Origin: Leptolinea sp. UBA5203
GTDB lineage: Bacteria > Chloroflexota > Anaerolineae > Anaerolineales > Anaerolineaceae
NCBI GenBank assembly: GCA_002412765.1
Contig: DHVR01000030.1
Span: 160,173-175,063, forward strand
Length of the DNA stretch: 14,891 bases
Direction of reading: 5' to 3'
Both the position numbers and the translations under genes were made by a program. The notes beneath the pieces are model-generated. The model was given only the letters and a program-made list of their open reading frames with translations, was not told the DNA's origin and did no database searches. Shown here in pieces: positions 1 through 6,729 of this stretch (positions within the stretch are counted from its first letter, which is position 1; the number at the start of each line of letters is the position of its first letter).

Positions 1-1205
1 ATGGCCTGCACGATGCGCTCTTTGGCCTGGTCGGAGTTTTCGGCCATTAACAGGCGGGCATGCTCCAGCACCAATCCCACGGCGTAGATGGATTGAATCA
101 CACCGTCATGTAAATCCATGCCGATACGTTCTCGTTCTTCCAGAATGGCAATGCGGCGCTGCTGCAAATTGAGGCGCACATTTTCAATGGCCGTGCCGGC
201 CCAAAAACTGATTGCCGACAGGAATTGAATTTCCATTTCATTGAGCGGGTAGACGTGCTTGGAGGCGATACTCATCACGCCCAGGGCACCCTGCCTGCCC
301 ATAAGGGGGAATAGGCCAATTTGATGAATGGCGCTGTTAAGCACTTCGGTGGAAAGTTCCTTTTGTTTGTCATCCGGCAGGTTGATGATTTTAAATTCTT
401 CCGAACGAATTACCCCACCGAGGATGGAGGATTCGATCACATACAAGTCATTCTTCCAGATTGTGGCAGCGAGCTCACCCTGATGAATGGCACGGGATAA
501 TTTTTGGTTGCCCTCCTGCACCAGGTAAATTTCGCCCAGATCCAGGGAAAAGTAATCCAGCACCTGGGAAAGCGTCTTTTCCAGAATTTCATTGATACTA
601 GGAGAGGAAGCCAGGGTGGAGGCCAGGTCATTCAGACGGGCCAGGTTTTCATTGCGACGGGTCAGGCTTTGTTCACGTCGAATCAGTTTTTTGTAGAGAC
701 GGGCATTGGCAATGGCCACGGCTGCGTAAGCCGCCAGGGTTTCAATGATCTGCTGATCATCTTCAGTGAAGGGTTCGCCGCCTTCTTTCTCGGTCAAATA
801 AATCTGCCCATAGCGATCCTGACCACTGTGAATGGAAACACCCAACAAAGACTTCATGGCCGGATGATGCAGGGGAAAACCCGCGCTGCGTGGATCCATG
901 GAAATATCCGGGATGCGAATAGGCTGCTCGCTTTGCATGATGGCCCCAATCAAGCCCAACCCCAGGGGAGGGTGGGGCATTTTGGCGATCAAAGAATCCG
1001 ACATACCGACCGGAATAAACTGTTCCAGCTCGCCGTCTTCTCCCAAAACACCCACCGCGGCGTACTTTGCGTCCACCTGGTCTCTGGCTAATTCGGCGAT
1101 ACGCCGCAGCACAGATTCCAGGGAAAGCTCCTGAATCAATTCCAGACTGACACTGTGTAGTGCCGCCAGACGTTTTTCCAATTGTTCGCGCGTGAGTGGG
1201 CTCAT
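1..1205 (-). CDS. Sensor histidine kinase with two GAF domains, NarL/DesK-type (HisKA_3), 3' end outside window
   Basis: Reading the minus strand from the ATG at 1205 gives 401 uninterrupted codons that run off the left edge, so the catalytic ATPase domain is not visible. Residues about 15-170 and 190-345 look like two GAF sensor domains; the first has the typical ending with an alanine-rich helix before a basic linker. A dimerisation/phosphotransfer helix follows, with the HisKA_3 motif ERERIGMDLHDGVIQ and the likely phospho-accepting histidine at residue 366. There is no transmembrane segment, so it should be a cytoplasmic sensor of a small ligand, redox state or gas that phosphorylates a LuxR/NarL-type response regulator. 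That partner is expected to the left of the window but is not seen. No Shine-Dalgarno precedes the ATG, and the promoter places the transcript start only about 7 nt upstream. The domain reading is confident; the signal sensed is unknown. Confidence 0.9.
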   Translation of the reverse strand, partial: MSPLTREQLEKRLAALHSVSLELIQELSLESVLRRIAELARDQVDAKYAAVGVLGEDGELEQFIPVGMSDSLIAKMPHPPLGLGLIGAIMQSEQPIRIPDISMDPRSAGFPLHHPAMKSLLGVSIHSGQDRYGQIYLTEKEGGEPFTEDDQQIIETLAAYAAVAIANARLYKKLIRREQSLTRRNENLARLNDLASTLASSPSINEILEKTLSQVLDYFSLDLGEIYLVQEGNQKLSRAIHQGELAATIWKNDLYVIESSILGGVIRSEEFKIINLPDDKQKELSTEVLNSAIHQIGLFPLMGRQGALGVMSIASKHVYPLNEMEIQFLSAISFWAGTAIENVRLNLQQRRIAILEERERIGMDLHDGVIQSIYAVGLVLEHARLLMAENSDQAKERIVQA

Positions 1206-1218
1206 GGTTGTATACCGT

Positions 1219-1247
1219 ATTCTAATCAATCCTGAGGTATATGTCAA
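1219..1247 (-). promoter_or_regulatory. Near-consensus sigma-70 promoter of the histidine kinase gene
   Basis: On the minus strand a perfect -35 TTGACA (1247-1242) is separated by 17 bp from -10 TAGAAT (1224-1219). Transcription would start near 1212, about 7 nt before the ATG at 1205. This implies a leaderless or nearly leaderless mRNA, in agreement with the missing Shine-Dalgarno. Confidence 0.75.
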
Positions 1248-1263
1248 ATATCCTATCTGCGGC

Positions 1264-1298
1264 ATGACAAAAAAATCCATTAATATGACAAATGGATT
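1264..1298. promoter_or_regulatory. Inverted repeat between divergent genes, possible operator
   Basis: AATCCAT (1274-1280) is matched by ATGGATT (1292-1298) around an 11-nt AT-rich spacer, and ATGACAA occurs twice (1264-1270 and 1285-1291). It lies between the divergent kinase and molybdoenzyme genes, upstream of both promoters. It could bind a regulator. On the minus strand the repeat is followed by seven T, but there is no upstream minus-strand gene for it to terminate. The function is inferred only from position. Confidence 0.3.
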
Positions 1299-1341
1299 AA
1301 GAGGAAAAGAACAATATTTCACGAAAGGAAGGGAAGTTTAC

Positions 1342-1366
1342 TATAATAGAGGAAGCTACCAAGGAG
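1342..1366 (+). promoter_or_regulatory. -10 box and ribosome binding site of the molybdoenzyme gene
   Basis: A perfect TATAAT stands at 1342-1347 with only a weak -35 (TTTCAC, 1317-1322, spacer 19). An AAGGAG Shine-Dalgarno at 1361-1366 fits either of the two adjacent ATG codons (1372, spacer 5; 1375, spacer 8). Confidence 0.5.
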
Positions 1367-1371
1367 AATAA

Positions 1372-2004
1372 ATGATGAGTCTGGATAGAAGAACACTGGA
1401 AATAGAAATGCAGCAAGCCGGGCGTTTACCCCCTGGCCAATCCCTGACCCTCAAGTTCCCCGTGCTGCATTACGGCGGAATTCCGGCAATGAATTTGGAA
1501 ACCTGGCAGTTTCGCATCTGGGGGTTGGTGAGTAAAGAGGTATATGTATCGTGGAACGAAATTGCCCAACTGCCCAAAGTAAGCCTGATGATGGATTTGC
1601 ACTGTGTCACCAAATGGAGTAAGTTCGATACCCTTTGGGAAGGGCTGTATTTGCACACCCTGTTGGATGCCTTGGATGTTCAAGTGGATCAAAAAGCCCG
1701 TTTTGTGGTGCAGCACGCGCCGCAGGGTTTCAGTACCAATCTACCCCTGGAGGTGGCATTGGGAGAAAACTTCCTGCTGGCTACCGGTTACGCGGGCGAG
1801 CCGCTGACGCCTGAACATGGCTACCCCATGCGCGGGGTGATCGGTGCCATCCCGGGAAGAAAGGACTTGCCGGATGTGTATTTATGGAAGGGCGCCAAGT
1901 GGCTGACTGGCCTGGAATTTCTAGCGGAAGATCGGCTGGGATTTTGGGAAGAGGCCGGGTACCATAATGAGGGCAATGTCTGGCAGGAACAACGTATCTC
2001 ATAA
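1372..2004 (+). CDS. Sulfite-oxidase-fold molybdopterin-dependent oxidoreductase (cytoplasmic)
   Basis: The 210-residue product matches the single-domain Oxidored_molyb (sulfite oxidase/YedY catalytic) family. The segment MMDLHCVTKWSK contains Cys78, which in this family ligates the molybdenum of the pterin cofactor. The C-terminal half has the family pattern HGYPMRGVI...YLWKGAKWL (about 149-179) followed by GFWEEAGYHNEGNVW (about 190-204). It lacks a twin-arginine signal peptide, a haem domain and the dimerisation domain, so unlike MsrP/YedY it should act in the cytoplasm. Its substrate cannot be read from sequence; small sulfoxides, sulfite or other oxyanion-like compounds are the family range. 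It is a single-gene unit with its own promoter and terminator. Start: AAGGAG lies 5 nt before the first of two consecutive ATGs; the second is equally possible. Family assignment is firm, the reaction is not. Confidence 0.9.
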   Translation: MMSLDRRTLEIEMQQAGRLPPGQSLTLKFPVLHYGGIPAMNLETWQFRIWGLVSKEVYVSWNEIAQLPKVSLMMDLHCVTKWSKFDTLWEGLYLHTLLDALDVQVDQKARFVVQHAPQGFSTNLPLEVALGENFLLATGYAGEPLTPEHGYPMRGVIGAIPGRKDLPDVYLWKGAKWLTGLEFLAEDRLGFWEEAGYHNEGNVWQEQRIS

Positions 2005-2015
2005 ACCAAAGAATC

Positions 2016-2047
2016 AAAACCATTCCCCAAGTGAGAATGGTTTTTTT
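2016..2047 (+). terminator. Rho-independent terminator after the molybdoenzyme gene
   Basis: AAAACCATTC (2016-2025) pairs fully with GAATGGTTTT (2035-2044) around a 9-nt loop, and the T-tract runs 2041-2047. It begins 12 nt after the stop codon. The following promoter's -35 starts only 2 nt beyond the T-tract. Confidence 0.85.
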
Positions 2048-2048
2048 C

Positions 2049-2077
2049 TTGACAGAAATATGAAATATGATTAATAT
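2049..2077 (+). promoter_or_regulatory. Near-consensus promoter of the GntR/ABC/YhfC operon
   Basis: A perfect -35 TTGACA (2049-2054), a 17-bp spacer and -10 TAATAT (2072-2077). Predicted transcription start is near 2084, inside the following 8-bp repeat array, so a repressor bound there would overlap the start site. No comparable promoter was found between the regulator and the ATPase gene, so this one probably serves the whole operon. Confidence 0.75.
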
Positions 2078-2079
2078 AT

Positions 2080-2111
2080 GATACATTGATACAATGATAC
2101 AAAGATACAAA
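2080..2111 (+). repeat. Four 8-bp tandem repeats (GATACAAW), likely regulator binding array
   Basis: GATACATT, GATACAAT, GATACAAA and GATACAAA follow each other without gaps at 2080, 2088, 2096 and 2104. The array covers the predicted transcription start and the leader of the GntR gene and ends 14 nt before its ATG. Autoregulation by the YtrA-type regulator encoded immediately downstream is the simplest reading. This is inference from position, since I do not know the recognition sequence of this regulator. Confidence 0.7.
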
Positions 2112-2125
2112 GCGGAAAACAAACC

Positions 2126-2530
2126 ATGGAAAAGTTGCACATCAATTTTCGATCCGGTGTCCCGATCTACGCGCAGATCGTGGAACAAATCCAGGAAAAA
2201 TTATTAACCGGAGATATCCATGCCGGGGATCAGTTACCCACGGTTCGTCAGATGGCGCAGGACCTGGATGTGAATTTCAACACGGTGGCCAGGGCTTACC
2301 GCATGCTGGATGAAGGCGGGTTGATTTCTACCCAGCAGGGCCGGGGCACCTACATCATGGAAATCCCATCCAAGGATCATCAATTGAAACTGGAGCGGGA
2401 AGTTTTGGAGGGAATGACCCGGCGCTATTTGATTGAAGCGGACCGTCTTGGGTTTGACCCAGAAACTGTTTCGACATTGGTACAGCATATGTTGGATGAA
2501 TGGCGGGAAGGTTTGCTGCCTGACGAATAG
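2126..2530 (+). CDS. GntR family transcriptional regulator, YtrA subfamily
   Basis: The 134-residue protein has an N-terminal winged helix (about 8-78) of the GntR type: PIYAQIVEQIQEKLLTGDI, then GDQLPTVRQMAQDLDVNFNT as the recognition helix region and GGLISTQQGRGTYI as the wing. The remaining about 55 residues are helical and too short for a FadR or UTRA effector domain. This is the hallmark of the YtrA subfamily, whose members typically repress a neighbouring ABC transporter operon. That fits here: an ABC ATPase and permease follow in the same direction. The upstream GATACAAW array is the obvious candidate operator. The ribosome site is weak (GGA about 10 nt upstream). The inducing signal is unknown; antibiotics or envelope stress are common for this subfamily. 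The 131-bp gap to the next gene is unusually long for this operon and contains two parS sites. Confidence 0.92.
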   Translation: MEKLHINFRSGVPIYAQIVEQIQEKLLTGDIHAGDQLPTVRQMAQDLDVNFNTVARAYRMLDEGGLISTQQGRGTYIMEIPSKDHQLKLEREVLEGMTRRYLIEADRLGFDPETVSTLVQHMLDEWREGLLPDE

Positions 2531-2583
2531 ATGAATCTCAATCTTTTGTAACCCCACGTGTCATTGGTGGAAAAGAAAGTCAG

Positions 2584-2609
2584 TTCATTGTTTCACGTGA
2601 AACAATGAA
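2584..2609. other. parS: parS centromere site 1 (ParB binding site), inside a 26-bp perfect palindrome
   Basis: Positions 2589-2604 read TGTTTCACGTGAAACA, identical to the canonical chromosomal parS consensus known from Bacillus subtilis and conserved across most bacterial phyla. Here the symmetry extends five further base pairs on each side, making a perfect palindrome over 2584-2609. ParB loads at parS as a CTP-dependent clamp, spreads, and recruits ParA and SMC for origin segregation. The site ends between the GntR and ABC ATPase genes. An in-frame ATG (2605) sits on its right edge. Confidence 0.9.
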
Positions 2610-2613
2610 GCAG

Positions 2614-2624
2614 CACGTGAAAAA
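2614..2624 (+). other. parS half-site between the two full parS sites
   Basis: CACGTGAAAAA matches the core and right arm of parS (CACGTGAAACA) at all but one position, while the left arm is not conserved. Its centre is 20 bp from that of site 1 and 18 bp from that of site 2. It may be a weak or decayed third ParB site. Confidence 0.45.
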
Positions 2625-2626
2625 TA

Positions 2627-2642
2627 TGTTTCACGTGAAACA
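2627..2642. other. parS: parS centromere site 2 (ParB binding site)
   Basis: A second exact TGTTTCACGTGAAACA with its centre 38 bp from that of site 1. It ends 19 nt before the chosen start codon of the ABC ATPase gene and just before its Shine-Dalgarno (GGAG, 2646-2649). Two perfect copies within 54 bp cannot reasonably be chance, since a 16-bp exact match is not expected even once in a bacterial genome. Confidence 0.9.
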
Positions 2643-2661
2643 ATTGGAGTTGTTAAAAATT

Positions 2662-3597
2662 ATGGAATCAATCGTTTCAATAGAGGGTGTATCGTTTGGC
2701 TACCATGGAAGCCTGGCCCTGGATGAAGTAAGTTTTCATGTGGGCAGCGGGGAGGTGGTTGGCCTGCTGGGGCCAAATGGAGCTGGCAAGACCACCAGTG
2801 TGCGTTTATTGAATGGGTTGCTTAAGCCGGATCAAGGATCCATTCGGGTGATGGGTCTGGACCCTGTTGAACACGGAGATCAAATCCGTAAACAATCCGG
2901 GGTGCTGACGGAAATTGCGGCGCTGTATGAGCGCCTGACGGCCTGGCAAAACCTGATGTTTTTCGGCGGCTTGCATGGCCTTTCCGACAGTCAGATTCGC
3001 GAACGGGGAACGGAGCTGCTGCACTTTTTTGATCTGGCGGACCGTGCGGATGAACGTGTGGACAGCTATAGCAAGGGCATGCGCCAGCGCCTGGCTCTGG
3101 TGCGGGTGCTGCTGCACCAGCCTCCGCTGCTTTATCTGGATGAGCCTACATCGGGTCTAGACCCGGAGGCTTCCAAAAAAGTGATCGATTTGATGCTTGA
3201 ATTCCGTCAGAGGGATCACCGTTCTATGCTCATCTGTACCCATAATTTGACCGTGGCGGAAAAATTGTGCGATCGTTTGTTGATTATGCGTAAGGGTCAT
3301 ATTCTGGCGGATGGTTCCCTGGATGCTTTGCGGGCGCATTTCGGTCTTGGCTTACAGGTGGATATCCGCTTGCAGAATCTGCTTACGGCACCGATGGTGG
3401 CCGCCGTGTCTCAGCATGCCGGGGTCACACAGGCCGTGCAGGGCGATGCCCATACCCTGCAACTTGATGTGACCGAGGAAGCCGTCATCCCATCTTTGCT
3501 TGAAACCTTGATGGCGCAAAAAGCCTTGATTGTCTCGGTGGTGCCAATGGAGAAATCCCTTGAAGATGTGTATCTCGCCTTGCAGGAGGAGGAGTAA
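2662..3597 (+). CDS. ABC transporter ATP-binding protein (ABC-2 type exporter)
   Basis: This is the 311-residue nucleotide-binding subunit of an ABC-2 exporter. From the chosen start, Walker A is GPNGAGKT (37-44), the signature SKGMRQ lies at about 137-142, Walker B is LLYLDEP (156-162) with the catalytic Glu, and the switch His is in CTHNL (194). A C-terminal extension of about 85 residues resembles that of CcmA/DrrA-type drug and antibiotic exporters. It should pair with the permease that starts 2 nt after its stop. Start choice: ATG codons in frame also exist at 2605 and 2626, but they would translate through the parS sites (MFHVKQ...). The family begins near the motif ESIVSIEGVSFGY, and GGAG lies 12 nt before the ATG at 2662. 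The substrate is unknown. Expression is probably controlled by the GntR protein upstream. Confidence 0.93.
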   Translation: MESIVSIEGVSFGYHGSLALDEVSFHVGSGEVVGLLGPNGAGKTTSVRLLNGLLKPDQGSIRVMGLDPVEHGDQIRKQSGVLTEIAALYERLTAWQNLMFFGGLHGLSDSQIRERGTELLHFFDLADRADERVDSYSKGMRQRLALVRVLLHQPPLLYLDEPTSGLDPEASKKVIDLMLEFRQRDHRSMLICTHNLTVAEKLCDRLLIMRKGHILADGSLDALRAHFGLGLQVDIRLQNLLTAPMVAAVSQHAGVTQAVQGDAHTLQLDVTEEAVIPSLLETLMAQKALIVSVVPMEKSLEDVYLALQEEE

Positions 3598-3599
3598 AA

Positions 3600-4427
3600 A
3601 TGAACCTGCGTAACTTGTTATTAATTGCTCGAAAAGATATGATCGAAGTCTCCCGGAATAAGACAGCAGTCTTACCCATGCTTATCCTCCCTTTGATCTT
3701 TGTCATCGTCCTGCCGGTTGGCATGATCCTGGCGATGCAGTCATCTGTGGAAACGGCTCAAGCCATGACGGCTGACCCGGATATTCAACTGTTTTTTGAA
3801 AAAATGCCGGCTACATTAAGTTCCATTGTGGCCGGGATGACCATGCAGCAATCCAGCATCGTATTGATTTTGGGGATGATGCTGGCGCCGATGTTCTTGA
3901 TTTTGCCGTTGATGTTTTCTTCAATTATTGCCGCAGAATCCTTTGCAGGTGAGTTTGAACGGAAAACCATGGAGGCCTTGTTGTATACGCCAGCCTCGGA
4001 TGAGGAGCTGTTTTTCGGCAAGGTACTGGTGGCCTTTGTACCATCGGTGCTGATCACCTGGCTGAGTTTCCTGGTTTATATCGTCGTGTTGAACGGTATG
4101 TCCTATCCCATCTTCCAGCGCATGTGGTTCCCACTGGCTTCCTGGTGGCCGTTGATCTTTTGGGTTTCACCTGCGCTCTCCATGATGAGTATTGCGGTGA
4201 CTGTTTTGATATCGGCAAAAGTGAAGAATTTCATGGGGACGTATCAACTCAGCGGCAGTCTGGTATTGGTGGTTATGGCCCTGTTGATCGGTCAGGCTTC
4301 GGGTGTGGTTTATTTGGATGTGGCCGTGGGCTTGATCCTGGGTGTGGTATGTTGGTCGGTCACTGCGGTCATTTTATGGTTTGCAGTAAAATTATTCAAT
4401 CGACAAAAGTTATTGTTGGATTCATAA
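3600..4427 (+). CDS. ABC-2 type transporter permease
   Basis: The 275-residue integral membrane protein is the partner of the preceding ATPase. It begins with the cytoplasmic amphipathic stretch LLLIARKDMIEVSRNKTA typical of ABC-2 permeases, followed by about six membrane segments (roughly 24-47, 85-115, 138-165, 180-205, 216-236 and 242-265). A loop of about 40 residues after the first segment should face outward. The coupling-helix region ERKTMEALLYTPASDEELFFGK (about 121-142) is the conserved ABC2_membrane motif that contacts the ATPase. A very strong ribosome site (GGAGGAGG overlapping the end of the ATPase gene) and the 2-nt gap show translational coupling. The substrate cannot be deduced; NatB-like and antimicrobial-peptide exporters are the closest in style. 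Confidence 0.92.
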   Translation: MNLRNLLLIARKDMIEVSRNKTAVLPMLILPLIFVIVLPVGMILAMQSSVETAQAMTADPDIQLFFEKMPATLSSIVAGMTMQQSSIVLILGMMLAPMFLILPLMFSSIIAAESFAGEFERKTMEALLYTPASDEELFFGKVLVAFVPSVLITWLSFLVYIVVLNGMSYPIFQRMWFPLASWWPLIFWVSPALSMMSIAVTVLISAKVKNFMGTYQLSGSLVLVVMALLIGQASGVVYLDVAVGLILGVVCWSVTAVILWFAVKLFNRQKLLLDS

Positions 4428-4451
4428 CAAAATTTTTTTGTGGAGACGAAA

Positions 4452-5243
4452 ATGCTTGAAAGTATGTTTGTAGTAGCGATTCTGTTTGAAGTGGTTTTCC
4501 CCATTGTTCTGGCTTTCTGGGCGGTACGGAAATTGGGTTCGTCCTGGTTTATTGTTGCCATGGGTATAGTGGCGTTTGTTCTTTCACAGGTCATTCACAT
4601 TCCACTTCTCTTAGGTTTGCGTCCCCTGTTGGAGACTGCCGGTTTTACCAGCTTGCCTCCTGCGGTGAGCCTCGTATTGACAGGTCTGTTCTACGGATTG
4701 CTGGCGGGGATCTGTGAAGAGCCCATGCGCTGGCTAGCTTATAAGGTCATCAAAGAGAAAGGGCAGCGGCCCAAATCCTCTGTTGTTCTGGGAATCGGAC
4801 ACGCCGGTGTGGAGAGCGTCATACTGGTCGGAGTATCCGTGGCGGCCACTTTCTTTACCATGCTGAGTATCCGCAGCAGCGGTGTTGCCATGCAAGGGAT
4901 CAGCCTGGAGATGATGCAGCAGTATTTCGCTTTGGATTGGTATCTGCCATTGGCTGGTGCCGTGGAGCGGCTTTCCGCCATCGGCATCCATATTGGCATG
5001 TCCGTGGTGGTTTGGAAGTCCATCCGTCACCGCAGTTGGAAATGGTTTTTGGCTGCTGTCCTGCTGCACACGGCTTATGATGCCATCGCGGTAATCATGA
5101 GTATGAGCGGGGTAGGGATGTGGGTCATTGAAACGGTGTTTGTTGTGTTTGCTGGTTTGAGTATTTTCTGGACCATCCGCACCCTCAAGTCCGAAGTACC
5201 GCTGCAAATTGAGGCGCCGGTTCTGGAAGTTGCTGAAGCTTAA
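4452..5243 (+). CDS. YhfC family putative intramembrane metalloprotease
   Basis: The 263-residue polytopic membrane protein fits the YhfC family, a relative of the CPBP/Abi intramembrane proteases. Visible candidate active-site residues are the pair Glu89-Glu90 with Arg93 (GICEEPMRW), GIGHAGVES (His117, Glu121) and later His180 and His206 with Asp210 (LLHTAYD), all within predicted membrane helices. These are proposed metal/catalytic residues from family pattern, not proven. It is the last gene of the GntR-ABC operon, 24 nt after the permease, and is followed by a terminator. Such proteases next to ABC exporters are often linked to peptide processing or self-immunity, so this trio may handle a peptide or confer protection; that is inference. 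Start: ATG 4452 with GGAGA 5 nt before it. An in-frame GTG at 4440 overlaps that ribosome site and is unlikely. Confidence 0.82.
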   Translation: MLESMFVVAILFEVVFPIVLAFWAVRKLGSSWFIVAMGIVAFVLSQVIHIPLLLGLRPLLETAGFTSLPPAVSLVLTGLFYGLLAGICEEPMRWLAYKVIKEKGQRPKSSVVLGIGHAGVESVILVGVSVAATFFTMLSIRSSGVAMQGISLEMMQQYFALDWYLPLAGAVERLSAIGIHIGMSVVVWKSIRHRSWKWFLAAVLLHTAYDAIAVIMSMSGVGMWVIETVFVVFAGLSIFWTIRTLKSEVPLQIEAPVLEVAEA

Positions 5244-5270
5244 TTGATAATAGAAAATAAGTTCTAGCCT

Positions 5271-5306
5271 AAAAACACACCTTAAGACCAGGTGTGTTTT
5301 TATTTT
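5271..5306 (+). terminator. Strong rho-independent terminator closing the GntR/ABC/YhfC operon
   Basis: A 12-bp perfect stem (5271-5282 with 5290-5301, core ACACACCT/AGGTGTGT) with a 7-nt loop is followed by TTTTTATTTT. It stands 27 nt after the YhfC stop codon. Confidence 0.9.
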
Positions 5307-5352
5307 GGGTACGGTATGATGAGATTATTATTGCATTGGAAGAGGAGAGTCG

Positions 5353-6639
5353 ATGGATACTCAGAAAAAGAAGATTGAGCTGCGCCCAGCAGAATTTACC
5401 GATATACCCGAAATCATGGCTTTTGATGCTGCGATTCATGCGGACAAACGCGTACCTATGACGATTCAGGATTTACTGGATGTTGGAAAGATGTCACCTG
5501 AGGATTTTCTGTTGGCCCGAGATATCAAATCCGGTCAGGTGATTTCCTCGTGCTGTCTAATTCCCCAAAACATCCAATACGGGGATATCCCGTTGAAAGT
5601 CGGTCAACCCGAGTTGGTGGGTACAGACCCGGCTTATCGCCGGATGGGATTGGTCTCCCAACAGTTTGCCGAGTTGCACCGCTGGAGCGAAGCCCGGGGG
5701 GATGATCTGCAGATCATTGCCGGCATCCCTAATTTCTACCGCCAGTATGGCTATGAGATGACCATTAATTTGGATGCCCGCCGCATGGGGGCTTTAAGTG
5801 AATTGGATGCCTTGCCGCAAGAACCCTCCACATTGTTTTTTCACTCTGCTGTACCAGAAGATATTCCAACCTTGATGCGCTTGTTTGCTGAAGAAGGAAA
5901 GAGGGTACTGGTCGCTCATCAATGGTCTGAACTGGATTGGCGCTACTGCATTCTGGACAGTCAAAAAGGCGGCTGCGCTGCGAAACACCTTGTCATAATC
6001 CGTAGAGAAAATGGACAGGTGCTAGGGGCAGTGAAGACGCAACGATTTATTGATGAAGGCAAATACTTTATTCTTGGTGCGGAAATTGATCCGGTTGTAA
6101 CCACCTGGGAGGAAGTGATTCCCCCCTTGCTGCAGTTTTATAAGGCATCAGCCCTGCAAGCCATCCAGATGGATCAAAAAACCATCCAAAAAATCGGGAT
6201 TCAAATTCCGGAAAATCACCCTCTGGTCAACCACCTGACGCATCTCTTTCCAGAGAAATATAATGGATATGCTTGGTATGTACGGGTGCCAGATTTACTG
6301 GTTCTTCTTAAAAAAATTAAGCCGGTGTTGGAAGAGAATATACACAATTCGGCTTACCAAGGTTTGAACCGCGTGGTGAAAATTAATGGGTACTCTTCCG
6401 GGTTTGAAATAGAATTCCATCACGGCAAGTTGATCCGCATTGAACCCTGGCAGGCTTCATCCTGGGAGGATGGGGATTTCCTTTGTCCTGAAAAAGTGCT
6501 GTATCATCTTATTTTCGGGCACCGATCCTTTCAAGAAATCCATGATATGTTTGTTGATTGTTATGCAAAAAAAGATAACGGGAGCCTGATGGATGCTCTT
6601 TTTCCCAAGAAAATCTCGTTTCTTTGTCCAGTATTATAA
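5353..6639 (+). CDS. Eis-like GNAT family N-acetyltransferase
   Basis: The 428-residue protein starts with a GNAT acetyltransferase domain (about 8-150): ELRPAEFTDIPEIMAFD, the acetyl-CoA loop DPAYRRMGL (92-100) and the typical GIPNFYRQYGYE (124-135). A second, more divergent GNAT-like segment follows from about 155 (AVPEDIPTLMRLFAEE). The C-terminus (about 335-428) resembles an SCP2-type lipid-carrier-like domain. This tripartite layout is that of the Eis family, whose known members acetylate aminoglycosides or lysine side chains; the true acceptor here is unknown. It appears monocistronic. GGAG at 5344-5347 lies 5 nt before the ATG. A TATGAT box at 5315-5320 may be its -10, but no good -35 is seen. 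A short protein tail after the SCP2-like part ends normally at TAA. Confidence 0.85.
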   Translation: MDTQKKKIELRPAEFTDIPEIMAFDAAIHADKRVPMTIQDLLDVGKMSPEDFLLARDIKSGQVISSCCLIPQNIQYGDIPLKVGQPELVGTDPAYRRMGLVSQQFAELHRWSEARGDDLQIIAGIPNFYRQYGYEMTINLDARRMGALSELDALPQEPSTLFFHSAVPEDIPTLMRLFAEEGKRVLVAHQWSELDWRYCILDSQKGGCAAKHLVIIRRENGQVLGAVKTQRFIDEGKYFILGAEIDPVVTTWEEVIPPLLQFYKASALQAIQMDQKTIQKIGIQIPENHPLVNHLTHLFPEKYNGYAWYVRVPDLLVLLKKIKPVLEENIHNSAYQGLNRVVKINGYSSGFEIEFHHGKLIRIEPWQASSWEDGDFLCPEKVLYHLIFGHRSFQEIHDMFVDCYAKKDNGSLMDALFPKKISFLCPVL

Positions 6640-6693
6640 GGAAATGAATCGTCCCCTTAATAAGGAAAATGTGTCTGACAAATCTTAAAGTTT

Positions 6694-6723
6694 CTGGCAT
6701 TTTTAAAAGACATCTGTTATACT
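6694..6723 (+). promoter_or_regulatory. Extended -10 promoter directly before a hairpin
   Basis: TGTTATACT (TG at 6715-6716, -10 at 6718-6723) with an approximate -35 CTGGCA (6694-6699, spacer 18). Transcription would start about 6730, which is the first base of the strong terminator hairpin, and no gene follows on this strand before 7646. Confidence 0.45.
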
Positions 6724-6729
6724 ATGAAA

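Noticed and set aside
504..1091. 195-codon plus-strand ORF opposite the sensor kinase
   Set aside because: Exact antisense of the GAF region; no ribosome site and no recognisable domain.
2555..2560. Fourth CACGTG core upstream of the two parS sites
   Set aside because: Flanks do not match parS on either arm, so only the six-base core is shared; not counted as a ParB site.
4734..5207. 157-codon minus-strand ORF opposite the YhfC gene
   Set aside because: Low-complexity His/Gln-rich composition typical of a shadow frame, and the sense frame is a clear membrane protein.
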